From: an uncultured Alphaproteobacteria bacterium | GTDB lineage: Bacteria; Pseudomonadota; Alphaproteobacteria; Rhizobiales; Ancalomicrobiaceae | Assembly: GCA_937892955.1 (NCBI GenBank) | Contig: CALBKH010000085.1 | Location: forward strand, 114,377-178,376 | DNA: 64,000 bases | Direction of reading: 5' to 3' | Part shown: piece by piece, positions 36,001-48,000 of the stretch | Layout of the letters: each line of letters begins with the position of its first letter | Numbering within the stretch: the first letter of the stretch is position 1 | Made by a program: the position numbers and the translations under genes | Notes under the pieces: model-generated | What the model was told of the DNA's origin: nothing | Seen by the model: the letters and a program-made list of their open reading frames with translations, nothing else | Database searches by the model: none

Positions 36001-39000
36001 CCGGTGATCGTCTCGGCGTTGGAGACGGTCAGGGTGTTGACGATGTCGCCGAGGATCAGCCCGTCGGCGCCGCCGCCGAGGTCGATCGAGACGACCGAGG
36101 AGGCGAGCGTGACGAGATCGTCCGCGGCACCGCCGACGATGGTCTCGACGTGGCTCACGGTGACCGTGGCGCCGGCATCGTGGAACACCAGCTTGTCGCT
36201 GCCGCCGCCGAGATCGACGTTGGCGCCGGTCACGTCGGCCCCGAAGGTGACGATGTCGGAGGAGGCACCGCCGGTGATCGTCTCGACATTGAAGACGGTG
36301 ACGGTGTTGGCGAAGTTGCGCAGCACCAGGGTGTCGAGGCCGGTGCCGAGATCGACGACGACGCCCTGCGCCCGGGTGGCGAGGGTGACGGTGTCGTTCG
36401 TCGTGCCGCCGAGCACCGTCTCGATGTTGGACAGGGTGACGGTGTTGACGAAGGCGCCGAGCCTGATCTGGTCGGTGCCGGTGCCGAGATCGATCGACTG
36501 ACCGGTCGCCTGGGTGGCGAGGGTGAGGATGTCGGAGGAGGCGCCGCCGACGATGGTCTCGACGTTGGCGACGGTCAGGGTATTGTCGAAATCACCGAGG
36601 ACGAGCTTGTCGGCGCCGCCGGCGAGGTCGATGTCGGCATCGGTGACCTGGCTGCCCAGGGTGACGATGTCGGAGGAGGCGCCGCCGGTCAGAACTTCGA
36701 CGTTCGACACGGTGACGGTGTTGACGAAAGCGCCGAGAACCAGCGTGTCGTAGCCGTCGTCGAGATCGATGGTGATCCCGGTGGCGGCCGAGCCGAGGGT
36801 GACGATGTCGTTGGCCGCGCCGGCCGTGATGGTCTCGACGTTGGAGATGGTGACGGTGGCGCCGTCGTCGGAGAAGGTCAGGCTGTCGGCACCGCCGCCG
36901 AGATCGACGGTGGCCCCGGTGATCGCCGCACCGAAGACGACGGTGTCGGAGGACACGCCGCCGACCAGGGTTTCGACGCCGGACACGGTCACGGTGTTGA
37001 CGTAGGCACCGAGCGTCAGCTTGTCCGAGCCGCCGCCGAGATCGACGATGGTGCCGGTCGCCTGATTGCCGAGCGTCACGGTGTCGGAGGACACGCCGCC
37101 GACGATGGTCTCGACACTCTGGACGGTCAGGGTGTTGACGAAGGCCCCGAGCACCAGCTTGTCGGCGCCGGTGGACAGATTGACCGTCGTGCCGGTGGCC
37201 TGGGTGGCGAGCACCACGGTGTCCGATCCGGCCGCGCCGATGATCGTCTCGGCGTTGGAGACGGTCACGGTGTTGTCGAAGGCGCCGAGCGTCAGCTTGT
37301 CGGAGCCGGCCCCGAGGTCGATGGTCATGTCGGTCGCCTGGGCGCCGAGCGTGACGGTGTCGGAGGAGGCACCGCCGGTCAGAACTTCGACGTTCGACAC
37401 GGTGACGGTGTTGACGAAGTCGGCGAGCGTGACGACGTCGACGCCGCCGGCGAGGTCGATGCGCAGGCCGGCCGCGGCGGTCGACAGGGTGACCGAATCG
37501 TAGGCCGCACCGCCGGTGATGGTCTCGATGCCGGAGACCGTCACGGTGGCGCCGTCGTCGGAGAAGGTCAGCCCGTCGGCGCCGGCGCCGAGATCGATCA
37601 CGGCACCGGTGACCGCCGTCGCCAACACCACGGTGTCGGAGGAGGCGCCGCCGACGATGGTCTCGATGTTCGAGACCGTCACGGTGTTGACGAAGGACCC
37701 GAGGGTCAGCGTGTCGAGGCCGGCGCCGAGGTCGACGGTCGCGCCGGTCGCCTGCGCACCGAAGGTCACGGTGTCGTCGGTCGAGCCGCCGTGGACGGTC
37801 TCGACGTTCGACACGGTGATCGTGTTGACGAAGGCGCCGAGGGTCAGCCTGTCGAGGCCGGCGCCGAGATCGACGAACGACCCGGTGGTCTGGGCCGACA
37901 GGGTCACGGTGTCGTCGGTCGAGCCGCCGACCAGGGTCTCGACGTCGGCGATCGTCACGGTGTTGACGAAGGCGCCGAGCACCAGCTTGTCGAGGCCGGC
38001 GCCGAGATCGACGGTCGAACCGGTCGCCTGCGCACCGAAGGTCACGGTGTCGTTGGTCGACCCGCCGGTGAGGGTCTCGACGTTCGAGATGGTCAGGGTG
38101 TTGAGGAACGCCCCGAGGGTCAGCGCATCGGCGCCGCCGGCGAGGTCGATGGAAGTGCCGTAGGCCTGGGTGGCGAGGGTCACCGCGTCGGTATCGGCAC
38201 CGCCGGTGATGGTCTCGACATTGGACACGGTGACGGTCGCGCCGCCCGAACCGAGGGTCAGGTGATCGTTGCCGACGCCGAGATCGACGGTCGAGCCGGT
38301 GACGGCACCGGAGAAGGTGACGATGTCGGACGAGGCGCCGCCGGTGACGGTTTCGACGTTGGCGACGGTGATGGTGTTGACCTGGTTGCGCAGGGTCAAC
38401 GCATCGGCGCCGCCGCCGAGGTCGACGGTGATGCCGGTGGCCTGCGCGCCGAGGGTGACGACGTCGGTGACCGCCGAACCGGTGACGGTCTCGACGTTGG
38501 AGACGGTGACGGTCGCGCCGCTCGCGGCGAAGACCAGCGTGTCGTCGCCGGCGCCGAGATCGACGGAGGCGCCGGTGATCGCCGCCCCGAAGACGACGGT
38601 GTCGTCGGTCGTACCACCGGTGACGGTCTCGACGTTCGAGACGGTGACGGTGTTGACGAAGGCGCCGAGCACCAGCCTGTCGAGGCCGGCGCCGAGATCG
38701 AGTGTCACGTCGGTCGCCTGGGCGCCGAGGACGACGGTGTCGTTGGTCGAACCGCCGGTGACGGTCTCGACGTTGGCGACCGTGACGGTGTTGACGAAGG
38801 CGCCGAGGATCACGGTGTCGGCACCGCCGGCGAGATCGATGGTGCCGGAGAGCGCCTGAGCGCCGAGGGTGACGACGTCGTCGGCCGCACCGCCGGTGAC
38901 GGTTTCGACGTTGGAGACCGTCAGGGTGCCGCCGGCGGCGGCGAGGGTGACGGAGTCGTTGCCGGCGCCGAGGTCGATGACCGCGCCGGTGACGGCGGCG

Positions 39001-42000
39001 CCCAGCACCACGGTGTCGGAGGAGATCGCACCGATGACGGTCTCGACGTCGGAGACGGTCACGGTGTTGACGAAGGCGCCGAGCGTCAGCGTGTCGTCGC
39101 CGGCGCCGAGGTCGATCATCGAACCGGTGGCGCGGGCCGCGAGCGTCACGGTGTCGTCGGTCGAACCACCGGTGATGGTCTCGACATTGGAGACGGTGAC
39201 GGTGTTGACGAAGGCGCCGAGCACCAGCTTGTCGAGGCCGGCGCCGAGGTCGACCACCGAGCCGGTCGCCTGGGCGGCCAGAGTGACGGTGTCGTCGGTC
39301 GAACCACCGACGACGGTCTCGGCGTTCGAGACCGTGACGGTGTTGACGAAGGCGCCGAGCGTCAGCTTGTCGAGACCGGTGCCGAGATCGATCACCGAGC
39401 CTGTCGCCTGGGCGGCGAGGACCACGGTGTCGTTGGTCGACCCACCGGTGAGCGTCTCGACGTTCGAGACGGTGACGGTGTTGACGAAGGCACCGAGGGT
39501 CAGCGCGTCGGCGCCGCCGCCGAGGTCGATCGAGGTGGCGATCGCCTGGGTGGCGAGCGTCACCACGTCGGTGCCGCCGGCGCCGGTGATGGTCTCGACG
39601 TTGGACACGGTGACGGTGGCCCCGGCCGCGCCGAGGATCAGGCGGTCGGCACCGCCGGCGAGGTCGACGGTCGCGCCGGTGACGGCGGAGCCGAAGGTGA
39701 CCGTATCGGCGGAGGCGCCGCCGGTGACGGTCTCGACGTTCGACACGGTGACCGTGTTGACGAAGTTACCGAGCGTCAGCGCGTCGGCGCCGGCGCCGAG
39801 GTCGACGGTGAAGCCGGTCGCCTGGGAACCGAGGGTCAGCAGATCGGTGACGGTCGAGCCGGTGATCGTCTCGACATTGGCGACGGTGACGGTGGCGCCG
39901 GTCGCGGCGAAGACCAGGGTGTCGTTGCCGGCACCGAGATCGACCGTGGCGCCGGTGGCCGCGGCACCGAAGACGACGGTATCGTCGGTCGTGCCGCCGA
40001 TGATGGTCTCGACGTTGGACACGGTGACGGTGTCGACGAAGTTGCCGAGCGTCAGCTTGTCGTTGCCGGCGCCGAGATCGATCACCGAACCGGTCGCCTG
40101 AGCGGCGAGGGTGACGGTGTCGTCGGTCGAACCGCCGGTCAGGGTCTCGACGTTCGACACCGTGACGGTGTTGACGAAGGCGCCGAGCACCAGCGTGTCG
40201 GATCCCGCACCGAGGTCGATGGTCGCGCCCGTCGCCTGGGCGGCGAGGGTGACGGCGTCGGTCGAGGTGCCGCCGGTGATGGTCTCGACGTTCGAGACCG
40301 TGACGGTGTTGACGAAGTCGCCGAGAACCAGGTGGTCGGCGCCGCCGCCGAGGTCGACGACGACACCGCCGGCCTGGGTGGCCAGCGTCACGGTGTCGGC
40401 CGAGGCCCCGCCGGTGACGGTCTCGACGTCGGAGACGGTGACGGTGTTGACGAAGGCCCCGAGCACCAGCGTGTCGGACCCGCCGGAAAGATCGATCGTC
40501 GTGCCGGTCGCCTGATCGCCGAGGGTCACCCGGTCGTCGACGGCGGACGCGGTGATGGTCTCGACGCCGGAGACGGTGACGGTGGCGCCGGCCGCGGCGA
40601 AGACGAGCGTGTCGGCGCCCGCGCCGAGATCGAAGGTGCCGCCGGTGACGGCGCCGGAGAGCACGACGGTGTCGTCGGTCGAACCGCCGGTGACGGTCTC
40701 GACGTCGGTGACGGTGACGGTGTTGACGAAGGCGCCGAGAACCAGGTGGTCGGCGCCGGCACCGAGATCGACGGTGGTGCCGGTCGCCTGGGTGGCCAGC
40801 GTCACGGTGTCGGCGAGGCCGCCGCCGACCAGGGTCTCGACATTGGAGACGGTCAGGGTGTTGGCGAAGCCGCCGAGCACCAGCTTGTCGGCGCCGCCGC
40901 CGAGATCGACGGTGGTGCCGCTCGCCCGAGTGGCCAGCGTCACGGTGTCGGAGGAGACGCCGCCGGTGATGGTCTCGACGTTCGAGGCGGTCACGGTGTT
41001 GACGAAGGCGCCCAGCGTCAGCGCGTCGGCGCCGCCGGCGAGATCGACGGTGGTGCCGGTCGCCTGCGAGACGAGGATCACGGTGTCGGCGGAGGCGCCG
41101 CCGGTGATGGTCTCGACGTTCGAGGCGGTCACGGTGCCGACGAAGGCACCGAGCACCAGATGGTCGGAACCGGAGCCGAGGTCGACGGACATCGGCGTGG
41201 TGCCGGCGGCGATGGTGACGAGGTCGTCGATCGCCGAACCGACCACGGTCTCGACGTTCGACAGAGTGACCGTCGCGCCGGTGTCGGCGAAGGTGACGGT
41301 GTCGCCACCGGCGCCGAGGTTCACCACGGCGCCGGTGACGGCGGTGCCGAAGACCACGGTGTCGTCGGTCGAGCCGCCGACGATCGTCTCGAAGTTCGAG
41401 ACGGTGAGGGTGTTGACGAAGGCGCCGAGGGTCAGCGTGTCGAGGCCGGCCCCGAGGTCGATGGTCGCGCCCGTCGCCTGGGCGGCGAGAGTGACGGTGT
41501 CGTCGGTCGAGCCGCCGGTGATGGTCTCGACGTCGGAGACGGTGACGGTGTTGACGAAGGCTCCGAGGGTCAGCGTATCGGCGCCGCCGGCGAGGTCGAT
41601 CGTCGCACCGGTCGCCTGGGTGGCGAGAACGAGCGTGTCGGCGGAGGCGCCGCCGGTGATCGTCTCGATGTTCGCCGCGGTGACGGTGTTGACGAAGGCG
41701 CCGAGGGTCAGCGCGTCGCCGCCGCCGCCGAGATCGATCGTCCCGTCGACGAAGGCGGTCGCCAGCGTGACGTGATCGGCGGAGGCGCCGCCGACGATGG
41801 TCTCGACGTTGGACAGCGTGACGGTGTTGACGAAGTCGCCGAGGTGGACGGCGTCGGCGCCGGCACCGAGATCGACGGTGCTGCCGGTCGCTCGACCGGC
41901 GAAGACGAGGATGTCGACGTCGGCCCCGCCGGTGACGGTCTCGACGCCGGAGAGGGTGACGGTGTTGGCGAAGTCGCCGAGGGTCAGCCGGTCGGCGCCG

Positions 42001-45000
42001 GCACCGAGATCGAGGACGTTTCCGGTCGCCTGGGTGGCGACCGTCACGGTGTCGGACGACGCGCCGCCGACGACGGTCTCGACGCCGGAGACCGTCAGGG
42101 TGTTGACGAAGTCGCCGAGGGTCAGCGTGTCGAGTCCGGCGCCGAGATCGACGGATCCGGCGGTCACGGCGGTCGACAGGGTGACCGTGTCGTCGGTCGA
42201 ACCGCCGGTGATGGTCGCCATGTTGGCGACCGTCAGGGTGTTGACGAAGTCGCCGAAGACCAGGGTGTTGTGGCCACCGCCGAGGTCGATGGTCAGGCTG
42301 TCGGTCTGTGCGCCGAGGACGACGGTGTCGTCGCCGTCGCCGCCGAGAACGGTTTCGACATTGGTGACGGTGAGGGTCGAGCCGCCGGAGGCGAGGGTCA
42401 AGGTGTCGTCGCCGCCGCCGAGATCGACGGTGGCGCCGGTGATCGTGCCGGAGAGGGTGACGGTGTCGTCGGCCGAACCGCCGACGATGGCTTCGACGTC
42501 GGCCACGGTGACGGTGTTGACGAAGTCGCCGAGCACCAGCGTGTCGGCGCCCGCGCCGAAGGCGATGTCGATCTCCGCCGCCGCGGTGGCGAGCGTGACG
42601 GTGTCGTCACCGGCGCCACCGACGATGGTCTCGACGTCGTGCACGGTGACGGTGGCGCCGGAGGCGCCGAGATCGAGGGTGTCGTTGCCCTCGCCGAGGG
42701 TGACGACCGTGCCGGTCGTCGCGGCCCCGAGGGTCACGGTGTCGTCGTCGGCGCCGCCGACCACGGTCTCCACGCCGGAGACGGTCACGGTGTTGGCGTA
42801 GTCGCCGAGCACCAGCCGGTCGAGGCCGGCGCCGAGGTCGACGACGTTGCCGGTCGCCTGGGCGCCGAACACGATCGTGTCGTCGGTCGAACCACCGACG
42901 ACGGTTTCCACGTCGACGACGGTGACGGTGTTCACGGCGGAAGCGAGCACGAGGGTGTCGTCGCCGGCGCCGAGATCGTAGGTGCCGGAGGTGATCCGCG
43001 CCGCGAGCACGACGGTGTCGGCGGAATCGCCGCCGACCACCGATTCGATGTTCGAGACGGTGACGGTGTTGACGAAGTCGCCGAGCGTCAGCTTGTCGTT
43101 GCCGGCACCGAGATCGATGGTCGTGTCGGTCGCCGCCGTCGACAGCGTCACGATGTCGGCGGAGGCGCCGCCGACGATCCCTTCGACGTCGGCGACGGTC
43201 AGGGTGTTGACGAAGGACGTCAGGACCAGCCGGTCGTGGCCGCCGCCGAGATCGATGTTGGTCGCGGTGACCTGGCTGTAGAACGTGACCTCGTCGTCCG
43301 CGGCACCACCGACGACCGATTCCACGTAGCCGAGCATGACGGTGGCGCCGGCATCGTCGAAGATCACGGTGTCGAGGCCGGCCCCCAGGCCGAGAGCGGC
43401 ACCGGTGACCGCGGCTCCGAGAACCACGGTATCGGAGCTGGCGCCACCCCAAACCGTCTCGACGTTGAACACCGTGACGGTGTTGACGAAGGATTTCAGA
43501 ACCAAGCGATCGCCGCCACCACCGAGATCGACCACGCTCCCGGTCGCCTGGGCGCCGAGGGTGACGATGTCGGAGCTGACGCCGCCGAAGATGGTCTCGG
43601 CGTTGGAGACGGTCGCCGTGTTGATCTGGTCGTCGAAGGTGACGACGTCGTCGCCGGCACCGAGATCGACGGTGGTGCGCGACGTCGCGCCGGAGAAGCG
43701 GACGGTGTCGGCGTCGCTGCCGCCGACGATGGTCTCGACGTTCGACACGGTGATCGTGTTGGCGAAGCCGCCGAGGTAGAGCTTGTCGTTGCCGGCGCCC
43801 AGATCGATGGTGACGTCGGTGGCCTGGGTGGCGAGGACGACCTGATCGGCCGAAGCACCGCCGGCGACGATTTCGACGTTCGAGAGCGTGACGGTGTTCA
43901 CCGTATCGCCGAGGACGACACGGTCGAGGCCGGCGCCGAGATCGACGGTGCTGCCGGTGACCTGCCCGGAGAAGGTGAGGACGTCGGCGACGCCCGATCC
44001 GGTGACGGTCTCGACACCGGTGACGGTGACGGTGGCACCGGAGGCGTCGAAGACGAGAGCGTCGTCGCCGGCGCCGAGGTCGACGGTCCCGCCGGTCACG
44101 ACGCCGCCGAAGGTGACGACGTCGGCGGAGGCGCCGCCGAGCACGGTTTCGATATTGGCGACGGTGACGGTGTTGTCGAAATCGCCGAGGTGCAGAGTGT
44201 CGTCGCCCGAATCGAGGTCGAGGAAGACGCCGTCGCCCCCTTCGGCCAAGGTGACGTCGTCGTCGCCACCGCCGCCGACGATGGTCTCGACCCCGGTCAG
44301 GGTCACGGTGCCGCCGGCCGCGGCGAGGATCAGGGTGTCGTCGCCGCCACCGAGGTCGATGAGCGAACCGGTGGTGGCGCCGCCGAGGGTGACGGTGTCG
44401 TCGGACGCGCCGCCGACCAGGTTCTCGACGTCGAGGATGGTCAGGGTGTTGACGAAGTCGCCGAGAGTCAAGGTGTCGGGGCCGGCGCCGAGATCGATCG
44501 TCCCTTCGGTGATCGCCGTCCCGAGGGTGACGGCGTCGGAGGACGCGCCGCCGACGATGGTCTCGACGTTCGAGACGGTCAGCGTCGATGCGCTGCGCAG
44601 AATCAGGGTGTCGTTGCCGCCGCCGAGGTCGACGGCGGACTCTTCCATGTTGCCGAAATAGACGACGACGTCGTCCGCCGCGCCGCCGACGATGGTCTCG
44701 ACGCCGGCCACGGTGATGGTGCCGCCGGCGTCGTCGATGGTCAGCGTGTCGCCACCTTCGCCGAGATTGAAGGTGCCGCCGGTGGTGGCGCCGGAGAGCA
44801 CGACGACATCGCTCGAAGCCCCGCCGAAGAGGGTTTCGACATTGGCGACGGTGACGGTGTTGGCCGCCTCGTCGAGGGTCAGGAGATCGTCGCCGTCGCC
44901 CAGGTCGACGGTGCCGGCGAAGGCACCGATCGCGGTCACGTCGTCGTCCGCCGCGCTGCCGACGACGTTCTCGACGTTGGCGATCTGGACGGTGGCCGCA

Positions 45001-48000
45001 TCGGTGAAGGTCAGCGTGTCGGACCCGGCGCCGAGATCGATGGTCGCGCCGGTGGTCACCGCGCCGAGGACGATCGTGTCGGCGGACGTGCCGCCGGTGA
45101 TGGTCTCGACGTTCGACACGGTGACGGTGTTGACGAAGTCGCCCAACCGCAGGCTGTCGTTGCCGCCGGCGAGGTCGATGGTACCGGACGTGAAGGCGGA
45201 GCCGATCACCAGGGTGTCGCCGGAGGCGCCACCGATGATGGTCTCGACGTTGGTGACGGTCACCGTCTCGAGCGCATCGCCGAAGGTCAGTGTGTCGGAC
45301 CCGGCGCCGAGATCGATCGTGACGCCGCTGACGACGCCGCCGAGGAAGAGCGCGTCGTCGCCGGCGCCGCCGGTGACGGTCTCGACGTTGGCGACGGTCA
45401 CGGTCGCCCCGGAGTCGTCGAACACCAGACGGTCGGCGCCGGCGCCGAGATCGACGGTGGCGCCGGTGACGGCGGCGCCGAAGGTCACGAGGTCGCTCGA
45501 AGAGCCGCCGACGATGGTCTCGACGTCGGAAACGGTGACGGTATTGACGAAGTTGCCGAGGGTCAGCTTGTCGGCGCCGGCGCCGAGGTCGACGGTGATG
45601 CCGCGCGCCTGGGTCGCCAGAACGACGGTATCGGCGGAGACCCCGCCGATGATGGTCTCGACGTTGGAGACGGTGGCGGTGTTCTGGAAGTCGCCGAGGG
45701 TCAGGCGGTCTTCGCCGGCGCCGAGATCGACGGAGCCCGTCAGGGCGCTGGCGTAGGTGACGGTGTCGGCGCTCGCCGAGGCGACGAGCGTCTCGACGTT
45801 GGCGACGGTGACGGTGTTGGCGAAGGCGCCGAGGGTCAGCCTGTCGTTGCCGGCGCCGAGATCGATGGTCGTACCGGTCGCCTGAGCCGACAGGGTGATG
45901 ATGTCGGTTCCGCCGCCGCCGGTGATGGTCTCGACGTCGGCGACGGTGACGGTGCCGCCGGCGGCCGCGAGGATCAGTTGGTCGGCGCCGCCGCCGAGCG
46001 AGATCGTGCCGTTGCTCGCCGCCGCGCCGAGGGTGACGACGTCGGAGGAAGCGCCGCCGACGATGGTCTCGACGTTGGAGACGGTCACGGTGTTGTCGAA
46101 GGCGCCGAGGATCAGGCGATCGACACCGGTGCCGAGGTTGATCACAGCACCGGTCGCCTGGGCACCGAGGGTGACGACGTCGGCGGCGTTGGAGCCGACG
46201 ATGGTCTCGATGTCGGAAACGGTGAGGGTGCCGCCGGTGGCGGAGAGGGTCAGCCTGTCGGCGCCGGCGCCGAGGTCGATGGTCGCGCCGGTGGTGGAAC
46301 TGCCGAGAACCACGATGTCGACGTCGGAGCCGCCGAGGATGGTCTCGGTGTTGGAGACGGTGAGCGAGTTCGCGAAGTCGCCGAGGACGAGCTTGTCGGC
46401 GCCGATGCCGAGATCGACGATGACGCCGGTGACGCCGGAGGTGAGGACGACGGTGTCGGAGGAGATGCCGCCGATCAGGGTTTCGACGTCGGCGACCGAA
46501 ACCGTGTTGACGAAGTTGCCGAGCGTCAGCTTGTCGTTGCCGGTCCCCAGATCGACGGTGGTGCCGGTCGCCTGAGCGGACAGAACGACGGAATCGACCG
46601 AGGCGCCGCCGAGGATCGTTTCGACGTTGGCGACGGAGAGAGTGTTCTGGAAGTCACCGAGCACCAGGGTGTCGGCACCACCGGCGAGGTCGACGGCGAC
46701 GTTGGTGGCCTGGGCGACGAAGGTGACGAGATCGCCGGCGGCACCGCCGACGACGGTTTCGACGTTCGACACGGTGACCGTGCCGCCGCTCGCCGAGAGC
46801 GTCAGACGGTCGGCGCCGCGGCCGAGGTCGACGGTGGCGCCGGTGACGGCGCCGCCGAGGGTGACGATGTCGGACGAGGCGCCGCCGACGATGGTCTCGA
46901 CGTTCGACACGGTGACGGTGTTGACGAAGGCGCCGAGGGTCAGCCGGTCGTCGCCGCCACCGAGGTCGATGGTCGAGCCGGTCCCGGCCGAGGCGAGCGT
47001 GACGAGGTCGGTGGAGGCTCCGCCGGTGATGGTCTCGGTATTGGAGACGGTGACGGTGTTGACGAAGTCGCCGAGAATCAGCCGGTCGAGGCCGTTGCCG
47101 AGATCGACGATCGCTCCGGTCACCTGGGTGGCGAAGGTGACGGTGTCGGACGATGCGCCACCGACGACGGTTTCGACGTTGGAGACCATCACGGTGTTGA
47201 GGTAGGCGCCGAGCGTCAGCCTGTCGATGCCGGCGCCGAGATCGACCTCGATGCCCGTCGCCTGCGAGGCGAGCACGACGGTGTCGGTGGAGGCGCCGCC
47301 GAGGATGGTCTCGGTGTTGGAGACCGTGACCGTGTTGATGAAATCGCCGAGATACAGGCGGTCGTCGCCGGCGCCGAGGTTGATCACGGACCCGGTCGAC
47401 TGTGTGCCGAGGTAGACGGTATCCGAGCTGGAGCCGCCGATGACGGTTTCGACGTTGGAGACCGTGACCGTGTTGGCGGTGCTGGAGAGCATCAGCTTGT
47501 CGGCGCCGGCGCCGAGATCGATGCTGACCCGCGTGGCCTGACCCCAGATGGAGACGAGATCGGCCGAAGCGCCGCCGATGATGGTCTCGACGTTGGAAAC
47601 CGTGACCGTGTTGGCGAAGGAGCCGAGGACCAGCTTGTCGTTGCCGCCACCGAGGTCGATGCGGACGTTCGCGGCGACGCCGCCCAGGGTCACCTGATCG
47701 GCGGCCGTGGCGCCGACGACGGTTTCGACGTTGGAGACGATCACCGTGCCACCGCCGGCGGCCAGCGTCAGTTTGTCGGCACCACCGCCGAGATCGACGA
47801 CGGCGCGGGTGGTGGCCGCCTTGAGGACGACAGTGTCGGAAGAGACGCCACCGACGATGGTCTCGACGTTGGAGACGGTGACGGTGTTGACGAAGGCGCC
47901 GAGCGTCAGGGTGTCGTTGCCGGCGCCGAGATCGACGACGGTGCGCACCGACTGCGAGGAGAGCGTGACGGCGTCGTTGGTCGAGCCGCCGACGATGGTC

